In this document: in pieces, positions 1 to 9,488 of the stretch
Layout: each line of letters opens with the position of its first letter
How positions within the stretch are numbered: position 1 is the first letter of the stretch
Assembly (NCBI RefSeq): GCF_021117405.1
Contig: NZ_CP088251.1
Location: 744,001 to 808,000, forward strand
Reading direction: 5' to 3'
DNA: 64,000 bases
Source of the DNA: Frateuria edaphi
GTDB lineage: Bacteria; Pseudomonadota; Gammaproteobacteria; Xanthomonadales; Rhodanobacteraceae
Position numbers and translations under genes: made by a program
Notes under the pieces: model-generated
Told to the model about the DNA's origin: nothing
Databases searched by the model: none
What the model saw: the letters and a program-made list of their open reading frames with translations, nothing else

Positions 1-2
1 TG

Positions 3-1025
3 GCTTCGGTCGGAGGCGTGCGTTCCAATCAGCTGATCGGTTACGGCCTGGTCGTGGGCCTCGATGGCAGCGGCGACCAGACCACCCAGGCCCCGTTCAC
101 CACCCAGAGCCTGGAGAACATGCTCCAGCAATTCGGCATCACCGTGCCGCCGAATGCGCGCCCGCAGCTCAAGAACGCGGCGGCGGTAACCATCACTGCG
201 GAACTGCCCCCGTTCGCCAAGCCCGGCCAGGCCATCGACGTCACCGTCGCCTCGATCGGCAACGCCAAGAGTCTGCGTGGCGGCGAACTGCTGATGTCGC
301 CCCTGCGCGGTGCCGACGGCAACGTCTATGCGATCGCGCAGGGCAGCGTGGTGGTCGGCGGCATCAGCGCGCAGGGCAAGAGTGGCTCCAGCGTGCAGGT
401 GAACATTTCCGCCAGCGGCCGCATTCCCAACGGTGCCTCGGTGGAGCGCAGCGTGCCCAGCGCGTTCAGTGGTGCCGGCGACCTGATGCTCAACCTCAAC
501 ACCCCCGACTTCACCACCGCCGCGCGCGTGGCGCAGGCGGTCAACACCGCTTTCGGCGCGGGCACCGCCACGCCGGTCGATGGCGGCACCATTTCCGTGC
601 GCGGCCCGCAGGATCCGGCGCAGAAGGTCGCCTGGCTCGGCATGATCCAGAACCTGGACGTCACGCCGGGCGACGCCCCGGCGCGCGTGGTGGTCAATTC
701 GCGCACCGGTACCGTGGTGATCGGCTCGGACGTCAAGGTCACCGCCGCGGCGGTGGCGCACGGCGCGATCCAGGTCACCATCAGCGAACAGCCGCTGGTC
801 AGCCAGCCGCAGCCGTTCTCGCGCGGCCAGACCGCGGTGGTGCCCAGCTCCGACGTGCAGGTCAGCGAGGACGGCGCGCACATGTTCAAGTTCGGCCCGG
901 GCGTGAGCCTGGACACGATCGTGCGCGCGGTGAACCAGGTCGGTGCGGGTCCCAGCGACCTGATCTCGATCCTGCAGGCGCTCAAGCAGGCTGGCGCGCT
1001 TCATGCAGAGCTCGTGGTGATCTAG
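3..1025 (+). CDS. flgI: Flagellar P-ring protein FlgI (5' end missing)
   Basis: FlgI polymerises into the periplasmic P ring that acts as a bushing for the rod in the peptidoglycan layer. The reading frame is open from the window edge: an Ala-Ser-Val-Gly-Gly run precedes the [10 protein letters not shown] stretch that lies near the mature N-terminus of FlgI, so the signal peptide and first residues lie outside the window. The rest is full length and ends in the typical LHAELVVI tail. The GTG at 18 is internal and is not the start. flgJ follows after 17 nt, as in the usual flgHIJ order. Confidence 0.96.
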   Translation, partial: ASVGGVRSNQLIGYGLVVGLDGSGDQTTQAPFTTQSLENMLQQFGITVPPNARPQLKNAAAVTITAELPPFAKPGQAIDVTVASIGNAKSLRGGELLMSPLRGADGNVYAIAQGSVVVGGISAQGKSGSSVQVNISASGRIPNGASVERSVPSAFSGAGDLMLNLNTPDFTTAARVAQAVNTAFGAGTATPVDGGTISVRGPQDPAQKVAWLGMIQNLDVTPGDAPARVVVNSRTGTVVIGSDVKVTAAAVAHGAIQVTISEQPLVSQPQPFSRGQTAVVPSSDVQVSEDGAHMFKFGPGVSLDTIVRAVNQVGAGPSDLISILQALKQAGALHAELVVI

Positions 1026-1042
1026 CGACACGCGACGGAAAC

Positions 1043-2140
1043 ATGACGCCCGCCAACGCCTCCCTGCCGGCACTCGACACCTGGACCGACCTGTCCGGGT
1101 TCAACCAGTTGCGCGCGCAGGCCAAGGGCGACGACAAGGCGGCGCTGCCGAGGGTCGCGAAGCAGTTCGAGGCGATCTTCACCCAGATGATGTTGAAGTC
1201 GATGCGCGAGGCGAATGCCAGCTTCGGCGACAACGACGTCGGCGACAGCCAGCAGGGCAAGGCCTACCGCGACCTGTTCGACCAGCAGCTTTCGCTCTCG
1301 CTCTCGCAGGGCAACAACGGTCTGGGCATCGCCCGCATGCTGGTGCGCCAGCTCGGCGGCAAGGACGCCGAGCCCAAGCCCGCGCCGACGACGGACAACA
1401 AGGCGCTGCTCGCCAGCGTCGCCGCCGGCGCGCTGCCGGGCACCGCGGCCGCGAGCCTGTTCGGGCCCCTCGCGGCGGGCGCCGAGGCCGGTACCCGCGC
1501 GCTGCTGCACCTGGGCGAAAGCGTGGCGGGGCAGGGCGACGGGCTGCTGCCCCTCACCGCCGATGCGAACCCGGCGCAGGGCTGGCGCGCCGCGCTCGGC
1601 GAGCTGGCACAGGGCGCGGTTAACGTGGCCAGCAAGTTCATCCCGGGCGATCCGGCCGGCTTCGTGCGCGCCATGGCGCCGCACGCGCAGGCCGCGGCCG
1701 ACAAGCTCGGCGTCTCGGTGCGCGCGCTGCTGGCGCAGGCCGCGCTGGAGACCGGCTGGGGCAAGCACCTGCCGCACCGGCACGACGGTTCCAGCAGCTT
1801 CAACCTGTTCGGCATCAAGGCCGGCGGCAGCTGGGGTGGCGACAAGGTCAGCGTGCCCACGCTCGAATACGAAGGCGGCGTGGCGGTGCGCAAGCGCGAC
1901 AACTTCCGCGCCTACGACAACCCTTCCGAGGCTTTCGCCGACTACGCCCGCATGCTGGCGGACAACCCGCGCTACGCGCAGGCGCTGGGAAAAGGCGAGA
2001 ACATCGCCGGGTTCGCGCATGCGCTGAGCCGTGGCGGCTACGCGACCGATCCGTCCTACGCGGCCAAGCTCACCACCATCGCCAACAGCCCGCAGATGCG
2101 CGAAGCGCTCGCGGCGCTGGATGCCGGGACGCTCAAGTGA
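1043..2140 (+). CDS. flgJ: Flagellar rod-assembly protein and peptidoglycan hydrolase FlgJ
   Basis: FlgJ caps the growing rod and cuts peptidoglycan so that the rod can cross the wall. The 365-residue product has two parts. Residues about 30-115 form the rod-binding domain (KQFEAIFTQMMLKSMREA). Residues about 200-350 form a glucosaminidase-type hydrolase domain (LLAQAALETGWGKHLP, then FNLFGIKAG). An Ala-rich linker joins them. This is the dual-domain form of beta/gammaproteobacteria. It sits between flgI and flgK. Two hairpins follow the stop. Confidence 0.95.
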   Translation: MTPANASLPALDTWTDLSGFNQLRAQAKGDDKAALPRVAKQFEAIFTQMMLKSMREANASFGDNDVGDSQQGKAYRDLFDQQLSLSLSQGNNGLGIARMLVRQLGGKDAEPKPAPTTDNKALLASVAAGALPGTAAASLFGPLAAGAEAGTRALLHLGESVAGQGDGLLPLTADANPAQGWRAALGELAQGAVNVASKFIPGDPAGFVRAMAPHAQAAADKLGVSVRALLAQAALETGWGKHLPHRHDGSSSFNLFGIKAGGSWGGDKVSVPTLEYEGGVAVRKRDNFRAYDNPSEAFADYARMLADNPRYAQALGKGENIAGFAHALSRGGYATDPSYAAKLTTIANSPQMREALAALDAGTLK

Positions 2141-2162
2141 TGCGTCAAACGGCCGTCACAGC

Positions 2163-2223
2163 GGGCATGACCCATGCCCTGATTCCGTCGCGCGGTCTCA
2201 TGCGGGGCCGCGTGTCGCGGCCC
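2163..2223. terminator. Two adjacent hairpins between flgJ and flgK
   Basis: Two small perfect stem-loops lie side by side: GGGCATG/CATGCCC with a 3-nt loop (2163-2179) and GGGCCGCG/CGCGGCCC with a 3-nt loop (2205-2223). Neither has a T-tract, so they could reduce read-through, stabilise a transcript end, or be incidental GC-rich structure. Confidence 0.35.
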
Positions 2224-2260
2224 GCGGCCCGTCCGCGCGCCTACCATCCGGGAAACCTTC

Positions 2261-4129
2261 ATGGCTGACCTGCTTTCCACCGGCGTCTCCGGCCTGCTCG
2301 CCGCCCAGGTGGGCCTGAGCACCACCGGCCACAACGTGTCCAACGCCAACACCGACGGCTACAGCCGCCAGCAGGTGAGCTTCGCCGCGCGTGCGCCGCA
2401 GGCGCAAGGGCAGTACTACGTGGGCACCGGCGTGGACACGCAGGCCGTGCAGCGCGCCTACAGCCAGTACCTCAACACGGCGCTGTGGTCGGCCTCCTCT
2501 TCCAAGGGGCGTGCGGACGCCTACCAGGCGCTCACCGACCAGCTCAACAACCAGCTTTCGGGCAGCAGCAACCTGCAGGCGTCGCTGGACACCTTCTTCG
2601 GCGCGGTGCAGGACATGGCCAACGCGCCAGCCGATGCCTCCGCGCGCGGCGTGCTGCTGGCTCGCGCCGGTGCGCTCGCCAGCACCTTCCGTGCGCTGTC
2701 CGGACAGTTCGGCAGCCTCGATGGCCAGGTGCAGCGCCAGCTCACCGACACCGTCGCCTCGATCAACAGCGACAGCGCCGCGATCGCCAAGCTCAACGAA
2801 CGCATCCGCTCCTCCACCGGCACGCAGCCCTCGGACCTGCTCGACCAGCGCGACGCGCTGATCAAGAAGCTCTCCGGCGAAGTAGGCATCAGCGTGGCGA
2901 CGCAGAACGACGGCACGCTGAGCGTGTTCGTCGGCAACGGCCAGGCGCTGGTCAGCGGCACGCAGTCCTACGAACTGGGCACGGCGCCGAACGCCTACGA
3001 CGCGACCCGGCTGGAAGTGGTCGACAAGGGCACCGGCGCGGTGCTGAGCGGACGCATCGGCGGTGGCACGCTGGGCGCGCTGCTGGACTTTCGCGGCAAC
3101 GTGCTCGACCCGGCGCAGAACCAGCTCGGCCGCGCCGCGCTGGCGATGGCCGACGCGTTCAACGCCCAGCACGCGCAGGGCGTGGACCTCAACGGCCAGC
3201 TCGGCGGCGATTTCTTCACCGTCGCCGGTCCGGCCGTGCAGGCCGCCAGCGGCAATACCGGCAGCGCCACGCTTTCGGCGGGCATCGCCGACCTCGGCGC
3301 GCTGGGCAGCCAGGATTACACGCTGTCCTTCGACGGCACCGCCTGGAACCTGCGCGACGGCAGCGGCGCCGCGGTGGCGATGAGCGGCACCGGCACCGCG
3401 GCCGATCCCTTCCTGGCCGGAGGCCTGAGCTTCGTGGTCGGTGGCGGCGCGGCGAGCGCGGGCGACAGCTTCCGCATCCAGCCCACCCGCAACGCGGCCG
3501 GCAGCATCGCGGTCGCGATCACCGATCCCAACAAGATCGCAGCCGCCGTCCCGCTGCTGGGCAGCGCGGCCAGCGCCAACACCGGCACCGGCGCGGTCGG
3601 TGCGCTCACGGTGGCCGATGGCACCGATCCCAACCTGTTCACTGCGTCCAGCATCGTGTTTTCCTCGCCCACGACCTACAGCATCGACGGCGGAGCGGCG
3701 CAGACCTTCACCGCCGGCACGCCGATCGTGCACAACGGCTGGAGCCTGACCCTGGACGGCGCGCCGTCCGCGGGCGATACCTTCGGCGTCAAGGCCAACG
3801 CCAACGCGCGCGGCGACAACGCCAATGCGCTCAAGCTCGGCGCGGTCGCCAACCTGGGCGTGCTCGATGGCGGCGCCACCAGCGTCGGCCGCGCCTACGG
3901 CCAACTGGTCGGGCAGGTCGGCAGCGCCGGCTCGCTCGCCGACGACGCGGCCAAGACGCAGACCGCCGTCTACAACCAGGCGATGGCATCGCAGCAGAGC
4001 GTCAGCGGCGTGAACATGGACGAGGAGGCGGCCAACCTGGTGCGCTTCCAGCAGGCCTACCAGGCGTCGGCGCAGATCATCACCGCCGCCAACACCGTGT
4101 TCAACGCGCTGCTCGGCGCGTTCAAGTAA
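2261..4129 (+). CDS. flgK: Flagellar hook-filament junction protein FlgK (HAP1)
   Basis: FlgK is the first of two junction proteins between hook and filament, exported through the flagellar type III apparatus. The N-terminus (MADLLSTGVSGLLAAQVGL, then NTDGYSRQQV) is the axial-family D0 helix. The C-terminus (SVSGVNMDEEAANLVRFQQAYQ, ending in FNALLGAFK) is the matching helix. The 622-residue length is normal for FlgK. The central 250-500 region is Gly/Ala/Thr-rich and variable. flgL begins 12 nt after the stop. Confidence 0.96.
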   Translation: MADLLSTGVSGLLAAQVGLSTTGHNVSNANTDGYSRQQVSFAARAPQAQGQYYVGTGVDTQAVQRAYSQYLNTALWSASSSKGRADAYQALTDQLNNQLSGSSNLQASLDTFFGAVQDMANAPADASARGVLLARAGALASTFRALSGQFGSLDGQVQRQLTDTVASINSDSAAIAKLNERIRSSTGTQPSDLLDQRDALIKKLSGEVGISVATQNDGTLSVFVGNGQALVSGTQSYELGTAPNAYDATRLEVVDKGTGAVLSGRIGGGTLGALLDFRGNVLDPAQNQLGRAALAMADAFNAQHAQGVDLNGQLGGDFFTVAGPAVQAASGNTGSATLSAGIADLGALGSQDYTLSFDGTAWNLRDGSGAAVAMSGTGTAADPFLAGGLSFVVGGGAASAGDSFRIQPTRNAAGSIAVAITDPNKIAAAVPLLGSAASANTGTGAVGALTVADGTDPNLFTASSIVFSSPTTYSIDGGAAQTFTAGTPIVHNGWSLTLDGAPSAGDTFGVKANANARGDNANALKLGAVANLGVLDGGATSVGRAYGQLVGQVGSAGSLADDAAKTQTAVYNQAMASQQSVSGVNMDEEAANLVRFQQAYQASAQIITAANTVFNALLGAFK

Positions 4130-4141
4130 AGGATCGGGGCC

Positions 4142-5335
4142 ATGCGAGTCTCCACCAGCTGGATGCAGCAACAGTCGGTCAACACCATGATGGAGCGGCA
4201 GGGCGACCTGTCCGACATCCAGACCCAGATGGGCACCGGCAAGCGGATCAACCAGCCCTCCGACGATCCGGTCGGCGCCGCGCGTGCGGTCGAGCTCACC
4301 CACCTGGACGCCGACACCGCGCAATACCAGCGCAACATCACCTCGGCCAACGCGCGGCTGGGCCTGGAAGACCAGACCCTGTCCTCGGTGAGCAACGTGC
4401 TGGACCGCATCCGCACGCTGACCTTGGAGGGCATGAACGGCACCCAGACCGACGAGTCGCGTTCCGACATCGCCGCCGAGATGGTCCAGTTGCGCAGCCA
4501 GTTGATGGGCATCGCCAACAGCAAGGACTCCCAGGGCGACTACATCTTCGCCGGCAACCGCACCGGAGCCGCGCCATTCGTGTCGCAGGCCGGCGGCGTG
4601 AGCTACGTGGGCGACGAAGGCCAGCGCATGGTCGCGGCCGGGCCCGGCCTGCAGGTCGCCACCGGCGATCCGGGCAGCACCATCTTCATGGACGTCCCAA
4701 CCGGCAACGGCACGTTCGTCGTCGGCGCCACCGCCGGCAACACCGGCACCGCGGTGGCCGGCGCGACCAGCGTGACCGACGCCAGCGCATGGGACGGCGG
4801 TACCTACCAGATCAGTTTCACCGCGCCGGATGCGTATGAAGTGCGCGACAGCGGCGGCACGCTGGTGGCGAGCGGCGCCTACGACACGCAGAAGGGCGGC
4901 ATGGTCGCTTTCAACGGCGTGCAGGTGGCGCTGTCCGGAGCGCCGGCGACAGGCGACAGCTTCACGGTCGCGCCCTCCTCGACGCAAAGCGTGTTCGCCA
5001 CGATGGACGCGATCATCGCCAGCTTCACCCAGACCAACAGTGGCGGCACCGACGCGCAGAACGCGCTCAACGGCCAGCTCGCCAACCTCGACCAGTCGAT
5101 AGGCTCGCTGACCCGCGCACGCGCGGCGGTCGGCGCGCGCATGAACGCACTCGACCAGCAGCAGGCGCTCAACGACGACCTGACGCTGCAGTACAAGACC
5201 GCGCTGTCGGACGTGCAGGATCTCAACTACTACGACGCGGTAAGCAAGCTCAGCCTGCAGAGCTCCGCGCTGCAGGCCGCGCAACAGACTTTCAGCAAGT
5301 TGCAGAATCTTTCGTTGTTCAACTACATCAAGTAA
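4142..5335 (+). CDS. flgL: Flagellar hook-filament junction protein FlgL (HAP3)
   Basis: FlgL is the second junction protein, on which the filament assembles. The 397-residue product starts MRVSTSWMQQQSVNTMMERQ, with the KRINQPSDDPVGAARA motif that FlgL shares with flagellins, and ends in the amphipathic D0 helix (LSLQSSALQAAQQTFSKLQ). The variable middle holds two short similar beta-rich blocks (about 175-290). It is co-directional with flgK, and a strong palindromic region follows. Confidence 0.95.
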   Translation: MRVSTSWMQQQSVNTMMERQGDLSDIQTQMGTGKRINQPSDDPVGAARAVELTHLDADTAQYQRNITSANARLGLEDQTLSSVSNVLDRIRTLTLEGMNGTQTDESRSDIAAEMVQLRSQLMGIANSKDSQGDYIFAGNRTGAAPFVSQAGGVSYVGDEGQRMVAAGPGLQVATGDPGSTIFMDVPTGNGTFVVGATAGNTGTAVAGATSVTDASAWDGGTYQISFTAPDAYEVRDSGGTLVASGAYDTQKGGMVAFNGVQVALSGAPATGDSFTVAPSSTQSVFATMDAIIASFTQTNSGGTDAQNALNGQLANLDQSIGSLTRARAAVGARMNALDQQQALNDDLTLQYKTALSDVQDLNYYDAVSKLSLQSSALQAAQQTFSKLQNLSLFNYIK

Positions 5336-5342
5336 GCAGCCA

Positions 5343-5417
5343 GGCCCCTGCAGGGGCCCACTCGTGGGCGATGCGCGCTTTCGGCAGCCTGGAAAAATGC
5401 ATCGCCCACGAGTGGGC
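5343..5417. repeat. Nested REP-like palindromes between flgL and fliC
   Basis: A 16-bp perfect palindrome, GGCCCCTGCAGGGGCC (5343-5358), runs into a 19-bp perfect inverted repeat with arms 5356-5374 and 5399-5417. Each arm itself contains a small palindrome (GCCCAC, two bases, GTGGGC). This is the architecture of bacterial REP/BIME elements. It probably ends or protects flgKL mRNA and insulates fliC. Confidence 0.7.
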
Positions 5418-5472
5418 TCACGCGAAAAGCCCGGCCTTTCACCTTCACCCGCAAAAAAACCCATTGACCTGC

Positions 5473-5499
5473 TCAAGTTTCCATGATCGACGTCGAAAC
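5473..5499 (+). promoter_or_regulatory. Sigma-28 (FliA) promoter of fliC
   Basis: The -35 octamer TCAAGTTT (5473-5480) and the -10 octamer GTCGAAAC (5492-5499) are separated by exactly 11 nt, the FliA spacing. The -35 differs from TAAAGTTT at one position; the -10 keeps 5 of 8 consensus bases. It gives a leader of about 80 nt to the fliC start. Flagellin is the classic FliA target, and fliA is at 29284. Confidence 0.72.
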
Positions 5500-5585
5500 A
5501 GGCTCTGAGGCGGCGGTGTACCAACCGGCATCCCGCTGACAACCACCGCCGACAAACGGCAACGACCCGATACGGAGCAAATCCC

Positions 5586-7304
5586 ATGGTCATGAGCGTT
5601 CTCACCAACATCAGCTCGCTGAATGCCCAGAACAATCTGGCGAAGTCGCAGAGCAAGCTGTCCACCGCCATCGCCCGCCTGTCCTCCGGCATGCGCATCA
5701 ACAGCGCCAAGGACGACGCCGCCGGCCTCGCGATCGCCACGCGCTTCACCACGCAGATCAACGGCCTGAACCAGGCCGTGCGCAACGCCAACGACGGTAT
5801 CTCGCTGTCGCAGACCACTGAGTCGGCGCTGGACGAAGTCACCAACAACCTGCAGCGCATCCGCGAGCTGGCCGTGCAGTCGGCCAACGCGACCAACTCC
5901 GAGAACGACCGCGCCGCGCTCGACGCCGAAGTGCAGCAGCGCCTCGCGGAAGTGACCCGCATCTCGCAGCAGACCACCTTCAACGGCCGCCACGTGCTGG
6001 ACGGCTCGTTCGGCCAGGCCGCCTTCCAGGTCGGCGCGAACGTCGGCGAGACCATCTCGGTCGACCTGACCAAGGGCACCCGCGCCGCCGACGTCGGCGC
6101 CGTGGCTTCCGCTTCCAGCGACGTCAGCGGTGCGTTCGGTTCGGCCGCCGGCCTGACCCTCGCCGCCGGCGACCTGACCGTGCAGCTGGGTTCCGGCACC
6201 GTGGTGAACGTGGCCGCCGGCAACTACGCCGACGCCACCAGCCTGGCCGCCGCGATCAACACCGCCGCCACCTCGGCCGGCGTCGGCGGCACGCTCGCCA
6301 CCGTCTCGGGCAACGAAATCGCCTTCGACAACGCCGAGAGCAGCGCCGTGACCTTCGGCGGCAGCGCCGCCACGACCCTGGGCATGAGCTCGGTCGCCGC
6401 GCAGTCGTCCACGACCACGGACACCACCGCGACCTCGTCGGGCGTGATCTCCAACTTCACCGTGACCGACCTGACCATCGACGTCGGTAGCGGTGCGCAG
6501 ACGGTCGCCACCGGCTCGTACACCGACGCTGCCGCCCTGGCCGCCGCCATCAACACCGCCGCCGGCAGCACGATCGCCGCGGACGACGGCACCGGCAAGC
6601 TGCAGATCACCAACTCCACCGTCGCCGCGTTCACGTTCGGCGGTTCGACCGACAACGCCGCGCTCGGCCTGTCAACGGTGGGTGCGGCCACCAGCACGAC
6701 CACCGACGGTGCGGCCACCTCGACCGGCGTCAACGCCGCCGTGACGGCTGCCGCCGCCTCGACCCCGCTGACCCTGGCCTCCGGTGACTTCAGCATCAAC
6801 GGCACCGCGATCACCGGTACGTTCAAGGACTCCAAGGCCCTGGTCGACCAGATCAACAGCTCGGGCATCAGCGGCGTGTCGGCCTACATCAACGACGCCG
6901 GCCAGCTGGCGATCAACTCGCAGGACGACCTGGTGCTGGCCGGCAGCAACACCTCGCTGGGCTTCACCGCGGGCACCACGGCCGCTTCGGGCGACCTGAC
7001 CACGGCCAACGTGAAGACCGTCGCCGGCGCGAACGAGACGATCAACCGCATCGACTCGGCCCTGCAGTCGATCAGCTCGATCCGCAGTGACCTGGGTGCG
7101 GTGCAGAACCGCTTCGACTCGACGATCGCCAACCTGCAGACCATCTCGCAGAACCTCGACTCGTCGCGCAGCCAGATCCAGGACGCCGACTTCGCGGCCG
7201 AAACGGCCAACATGTCCAGCGCGAACATCCTGCAGCAGGCCGGTGTCTCGGTGCTGGCGCAGGCCAACTCCACCACGCAGAGCGTGCTCAAGCTGCTGCA
7301 GTAA
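5586..7304 (+). CDS. fliC: Flagellin FliC
   Basis: This is the filament subunit. The N-terminal D0/D1 region ([38 protein letters not shown]) and the C-terminal D1/D0 region ([20 protein letters not shown], ending in SVLKLLQ) are canonical. The 572-residue length reflects an expanded Ala/Thr/Gly-rich middle, about residues 190-475. That middle is made of repeated modules of the form T-x-ASGD/GS, then AA-INTAA, then FGGS-ALG. ATG 5586 is preferred over 5592 because GGAG (5574-5577) lies 8 nt upstream. It is the only flagellin gene seen here, and no glycosyltransferase gene adjoins it. Confidence 0.97.
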   Translation: MVMSVLTNISSLNAQNNLAKSQSKLSTAIARLSSGMRINSAKDDAAGLAIATRFTTQINGLNQAVRNANDGISLSQTTESALDEVTNNLQRIRELAVQSANATNSENDRAALDAEVQQRLAEVTRISQQTTFNGRHVLDGSFGQAAFQVGANVGETISVDLTKGTRAADVGAVASASSDVSGAFGSAAGLTLAAGDLTVQLGSGTVVNVAAGNYADATSLAAAINTAATSAGVGGTLATVSGNEIAFDNAESSAVTFGGSAATTLGMSSVAAQSSTTTDTTATSSGVISNFTVTDLTIDVGSGAQTVATGSYTDAAALAAAINTAAGSTIAADDGTGKLQITNSTVAAFTFGGSTDNAALGLSTVGAATSTTTDGAATSTGVNAAVTAAAASTPLTLASGDFSINGTAITGTFKDSKALVDQINSSGISGVSAYINDAGQLAINSQDDLVLAGSNTSLGFTAGTTAASGDLTTANVKTVAGANETINRIDSALQSISSIRSDLGAVQNRFDSTIANLQTISQNLDSSRSQIQDADFAAETANMSSANILQQAGVSVLAQANSTTQSVLKLLQ

Positions 7305-7321
7305 CAGCGGCGACAACCTGA

Positions 7322-7353
7322 GTGAGGCGGCCGCGGCGACGCGGCCGCCTCAC
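7322..7353. terminator. GC-rich hairpin after fliC
   Basis: A perfect 13-bp stem (arms 7322-7334 and 7341-7353) with a 6-nt loop lies 17 nt after the fliC stop and about 20 nt before fliD. No U-tract follows. It is likely a 3'-stabilising or attenuating hairpin that lets flagellin mRNA greatly exceed fliD mRNA. Confidence 0.6.
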
Positions 7354-7374
7354 CCATAAAAGGATTCCACGACC

Positions 7375-8772
7375 ATGGCTATCACCGTCGGCTCCACCAG
7401 TTCCTCCAGCGCGCTGTTCAGCGCCGCCGGCATCGGATCCGGACTCGACGTCGACAGCCTGGTCAGCCAGCTGGTCGCGGCCAAGAAGAAGCCGCAGCAG
7501 GACCAGATCGACGCACAGACCAGCAAGGCGCAGACGCAGATCTCGGCCCTGGGCCAGGTCAGCGCGGCGCTTTCGGCACTGAAGTCGGCGCTCAGTCCGC
7601 TGAGCGACGGCAGTGCGCTGGCCGCGCATGCGGTCGCCATCGGCGACACCAGCGTGCTGTCGGCCACTGCCCGCACCGATGCGGTCAACGGCACCTACAA
7701 GATCGAAGTGACCAAGCTCGCCGGCGCCATGAAGGCGTCGTCCGGAGCATTCACCGACAGTGACGCGACCGTCGGCACCGGCACGCTCACCATCGCCGTC
7801 GGCGACAAGCAGATGAGCCTGGACATCGACGCCGCTCACGCCTCGCTGGCGCAGATCCGCGACGCGATCAACAAGTCCTCCGACAACCCCGGCGTCAGCG
7901 CCACCATCGTCACCGGCACCGACGGCGCGCACCTCGTGCTGCGCGGCACCCGCACCGGCACGGACAACGGCTTCAGCGTGAGCGCCAGTGGCGGCGATGG
8001 CGGCCTGTCCGCGCTCAGCTACGACCCGAACGCGGCCTCGGGCAACGGCTTCACCGTGATCGACCCGGCACAGGACGCCGAGTACACCATCGACGGCCTG
8101 CCCGGGCACAGCGCGGGCAACACCATCAGCACGGCCATCGACGGGCTGACCCTGAACCTGGTCGCCGAAGGCACCAGCACGGTGACCGTCAGCAGCGACA
8201 CGGCCAAGGCGACCAGCGCGGTCACCAACCTGGTCAACACGTACAACAGTTTCATCGGCATCTACAAGAACCTCACCAAGTACGACGCGACCACCCAGAC
8301 CTCCGGCGCCCTGATCGGCGACGCCACGCTCAACAGCATCAAGGGCACGCTGGCGGCGGTGATGGGCGGCGCGGCCAACGGCAGCACGCTGAGCGACATC
8401 GGCGTGACGCTGCAGCTCGACGGCACGCTCAGCCTGGACAGCGGCGAGCTGAGCGATGCGCTCAGGGGCGGCGGCGCGGCCGTGTCCAATCTGTTCGGCG
8501 GCGACGCCGGCCTGGCCGGCAAGCTCGGCGGTGCGCTCGACAAGTGGGTCGGCGACGACGGCATCCTCGAGACGCGCACCGACAACCTCAACAAGCAGCT
8601 GACGGACCTGGACGACCGCCAGAGCGAACTCGACAGTCGCATGCAGGCGCTCACCACGCGCTACACGCGCCAGTTCAGCACGCTCGACACGCTGCTGACC
8701 AAGCTCAACAGCACCAGCAGCTATCTCACCCAGCAATTCGACGCGCTCACCGCGGCGAACAAGAACAAGTAA
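7375..8772 (+). CDS. fliD: Flagellar filament cap protein FliD (HAP2)
   Basis: FliD forms the cap at the filament tip and inserts flagellin subunits. The 465-residue product has the N-terminal motif ...AGIGSGLDVDSLVSQLVAAKKKP typical of FliD, a variable centre, and a C-terminal coiled-coil (TDNLNKQLTDLDDRQSELDSRMQALTTRYTRQFSTLDTLL) ending in SSYLTQQFDALTAANKNK. It lies between fliC and fliS, as in most gammaproteobacteria. Confidence 0.96.
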   Translation: MAITVGSTSSSSALFSAAGIGSGLDVDSLVSQLVAAKKKPQQDQIDAQTSKAQTQISALGQVSAALSALKSALSPLSDGSALAAHAVAIGDTSVLSATARTDAVNGTYKIEVTKLAGAMKASSGAFTDSDATVGTGTLTIAVGDKQMSLDIDAAHASLAQIRDAINKSSDNPGVSATIVTGTDGAHLVLRGTRTGTDNGFSVSASGGDGGLSALSYDPNAASGNGFTVIDPAQDAEYTIDGLPGHSAGNTISTAIDGLTLNLVAEGTSTVTVSSDTAKATSAVTNLVNTYNSFIGIYKNLTKYDATTQTSGALIGDATLNSIKGTLAAVMGGAANGSTLSDIGVTLQLDGTLSLDSGELSDALRGGGAAVSNLFGGDAGLAGKLGGALDKWVGDDGILETRTDNLNKQLTDLDDRQSELDSRMQALTTRYTRQFSTLDTLLTKLNSTSSYLTQQFDALTAANKNK

Positions 8773-8789
8773 GTCGGAGGAAACCCACC

Positions 8790-9200
8790 ATGGCATTCGG
8801 ACAGGGCGCCAACGCCTACCAGCAGGTCCGCTCGCACGGCGGCGTCGAATCGGCCGATCCGCATGGCCTGATCACGCTGCTCATGGACGGCGCGCTGGAG
8901 CGCCTGGTCACCGCGCGCGGCCACATGCAGCGCGGCGAGATCGCGCCCAAGGGCGAGGTGATCGGCCGCGTCATCGAAATCATCGGCGGCCTGCGCGACG
9001 CGCTCGACCCGAAGGTCGAGAGCCCGCTGGTCGGCCAGCTCGACGCGCTCTACGACTACATGGGCCGTCGCCTGCTGCACGCGAACCTGCGCAACGACGT
9101 GGGCGCGCTCGACGAAGTCAGCGCGCTGCTGCAGAAGGTCCGCAACAGCTGGGTGATGGTGCCGCCCGAAGCGCGCCGTCCCGCCGGCGCCGCGGCATGA
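8790..9200 (+). CDS. fliS: Flagellin export chaperone FliS
   Basis: FliS binds the C-terminal helix of newly made flagellin and prevents premature polymerisation. The 136-residue product starts MAFGQGANAYQQVRSHGGVE and contains the family's PHGLITLLMDGALERL motif and a four-helix pattern. The start at ATG 8790 has a clear AGGA box (8778-8781) upstream. The frame is open further upstream through fliD sequence, but that part is not coding. The stop overlaps the next gene by 4 nt. Confidence 0.94.
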   Translation: MAFGQGANAYQQVRSHGGVESADPHGLITLLMDGALERLVTARGHMQRGEIAPKGEVIGRVIEIIGGLRDALDPKVESPLVGQLDALYDYMGRRLLHANLRNDVGALDEVSALLQKVRNSWVMVPPEARRPAGAAA

Positions 9201-9481
9201 ACGACGCGCTGCCGCTCGCGCTGGCCCTGGCGCTGACGCGCGCCATGCTCGAGGCCGCCCGCGCGGGCGACTGGGAGCAACTGGTCGCGCTGGAGGCCGA
9301 GCGTCATCCGCTGGTGATGCGGCCGGTGGCGCAGGACGCGGACAGCGTGCGCCAGTTGGGCGAACTGCTGGCGATCGATCGCGAGCTGCAGGCGCTGGTC
9401 ATCCAGGCGCGCGACCAGGCCGGCGAACAGTGGCAGGCCGGGCAGGATCGCGCCCGCGCCATCGCCGCCTACGTCGGTTAG
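9197..9481 (+). CDS. fliT: Small FliT-like flagellar chaperone
   Basis: This 94-residue, highly helical protein overlaps the fliS stop by ATGA and is therefore translationally coupled to it. Position, size and composition match FliT-type chaperones, which bind FliD and in some species modulate the master regulator. Sequence signatures are weak (WEQLVALEAERHPLV resembles the start of FliT proteins), so the assignment rests mainly on gene order. Confidence 0.72.
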   Translation: MNDALPLALALALTRAMLEAARAGDWEQLVALEAERHPLVMRPVAQDADSVRQLGELLAIDRELQALVIQARDQAGEQWQAGQDRARAIAAYVG

Positions 9482-9488
9482 CGTCTTT

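Noticed and set aside
2198-6223. A 1341-codon open frame on the minus strand
   Set aside because: It is antisense to flgK, flgL and fliC. High GC makes stop codons rare in antisense frames; the translation is His/Arg/Val-rich low-complexity sequence with no domain.
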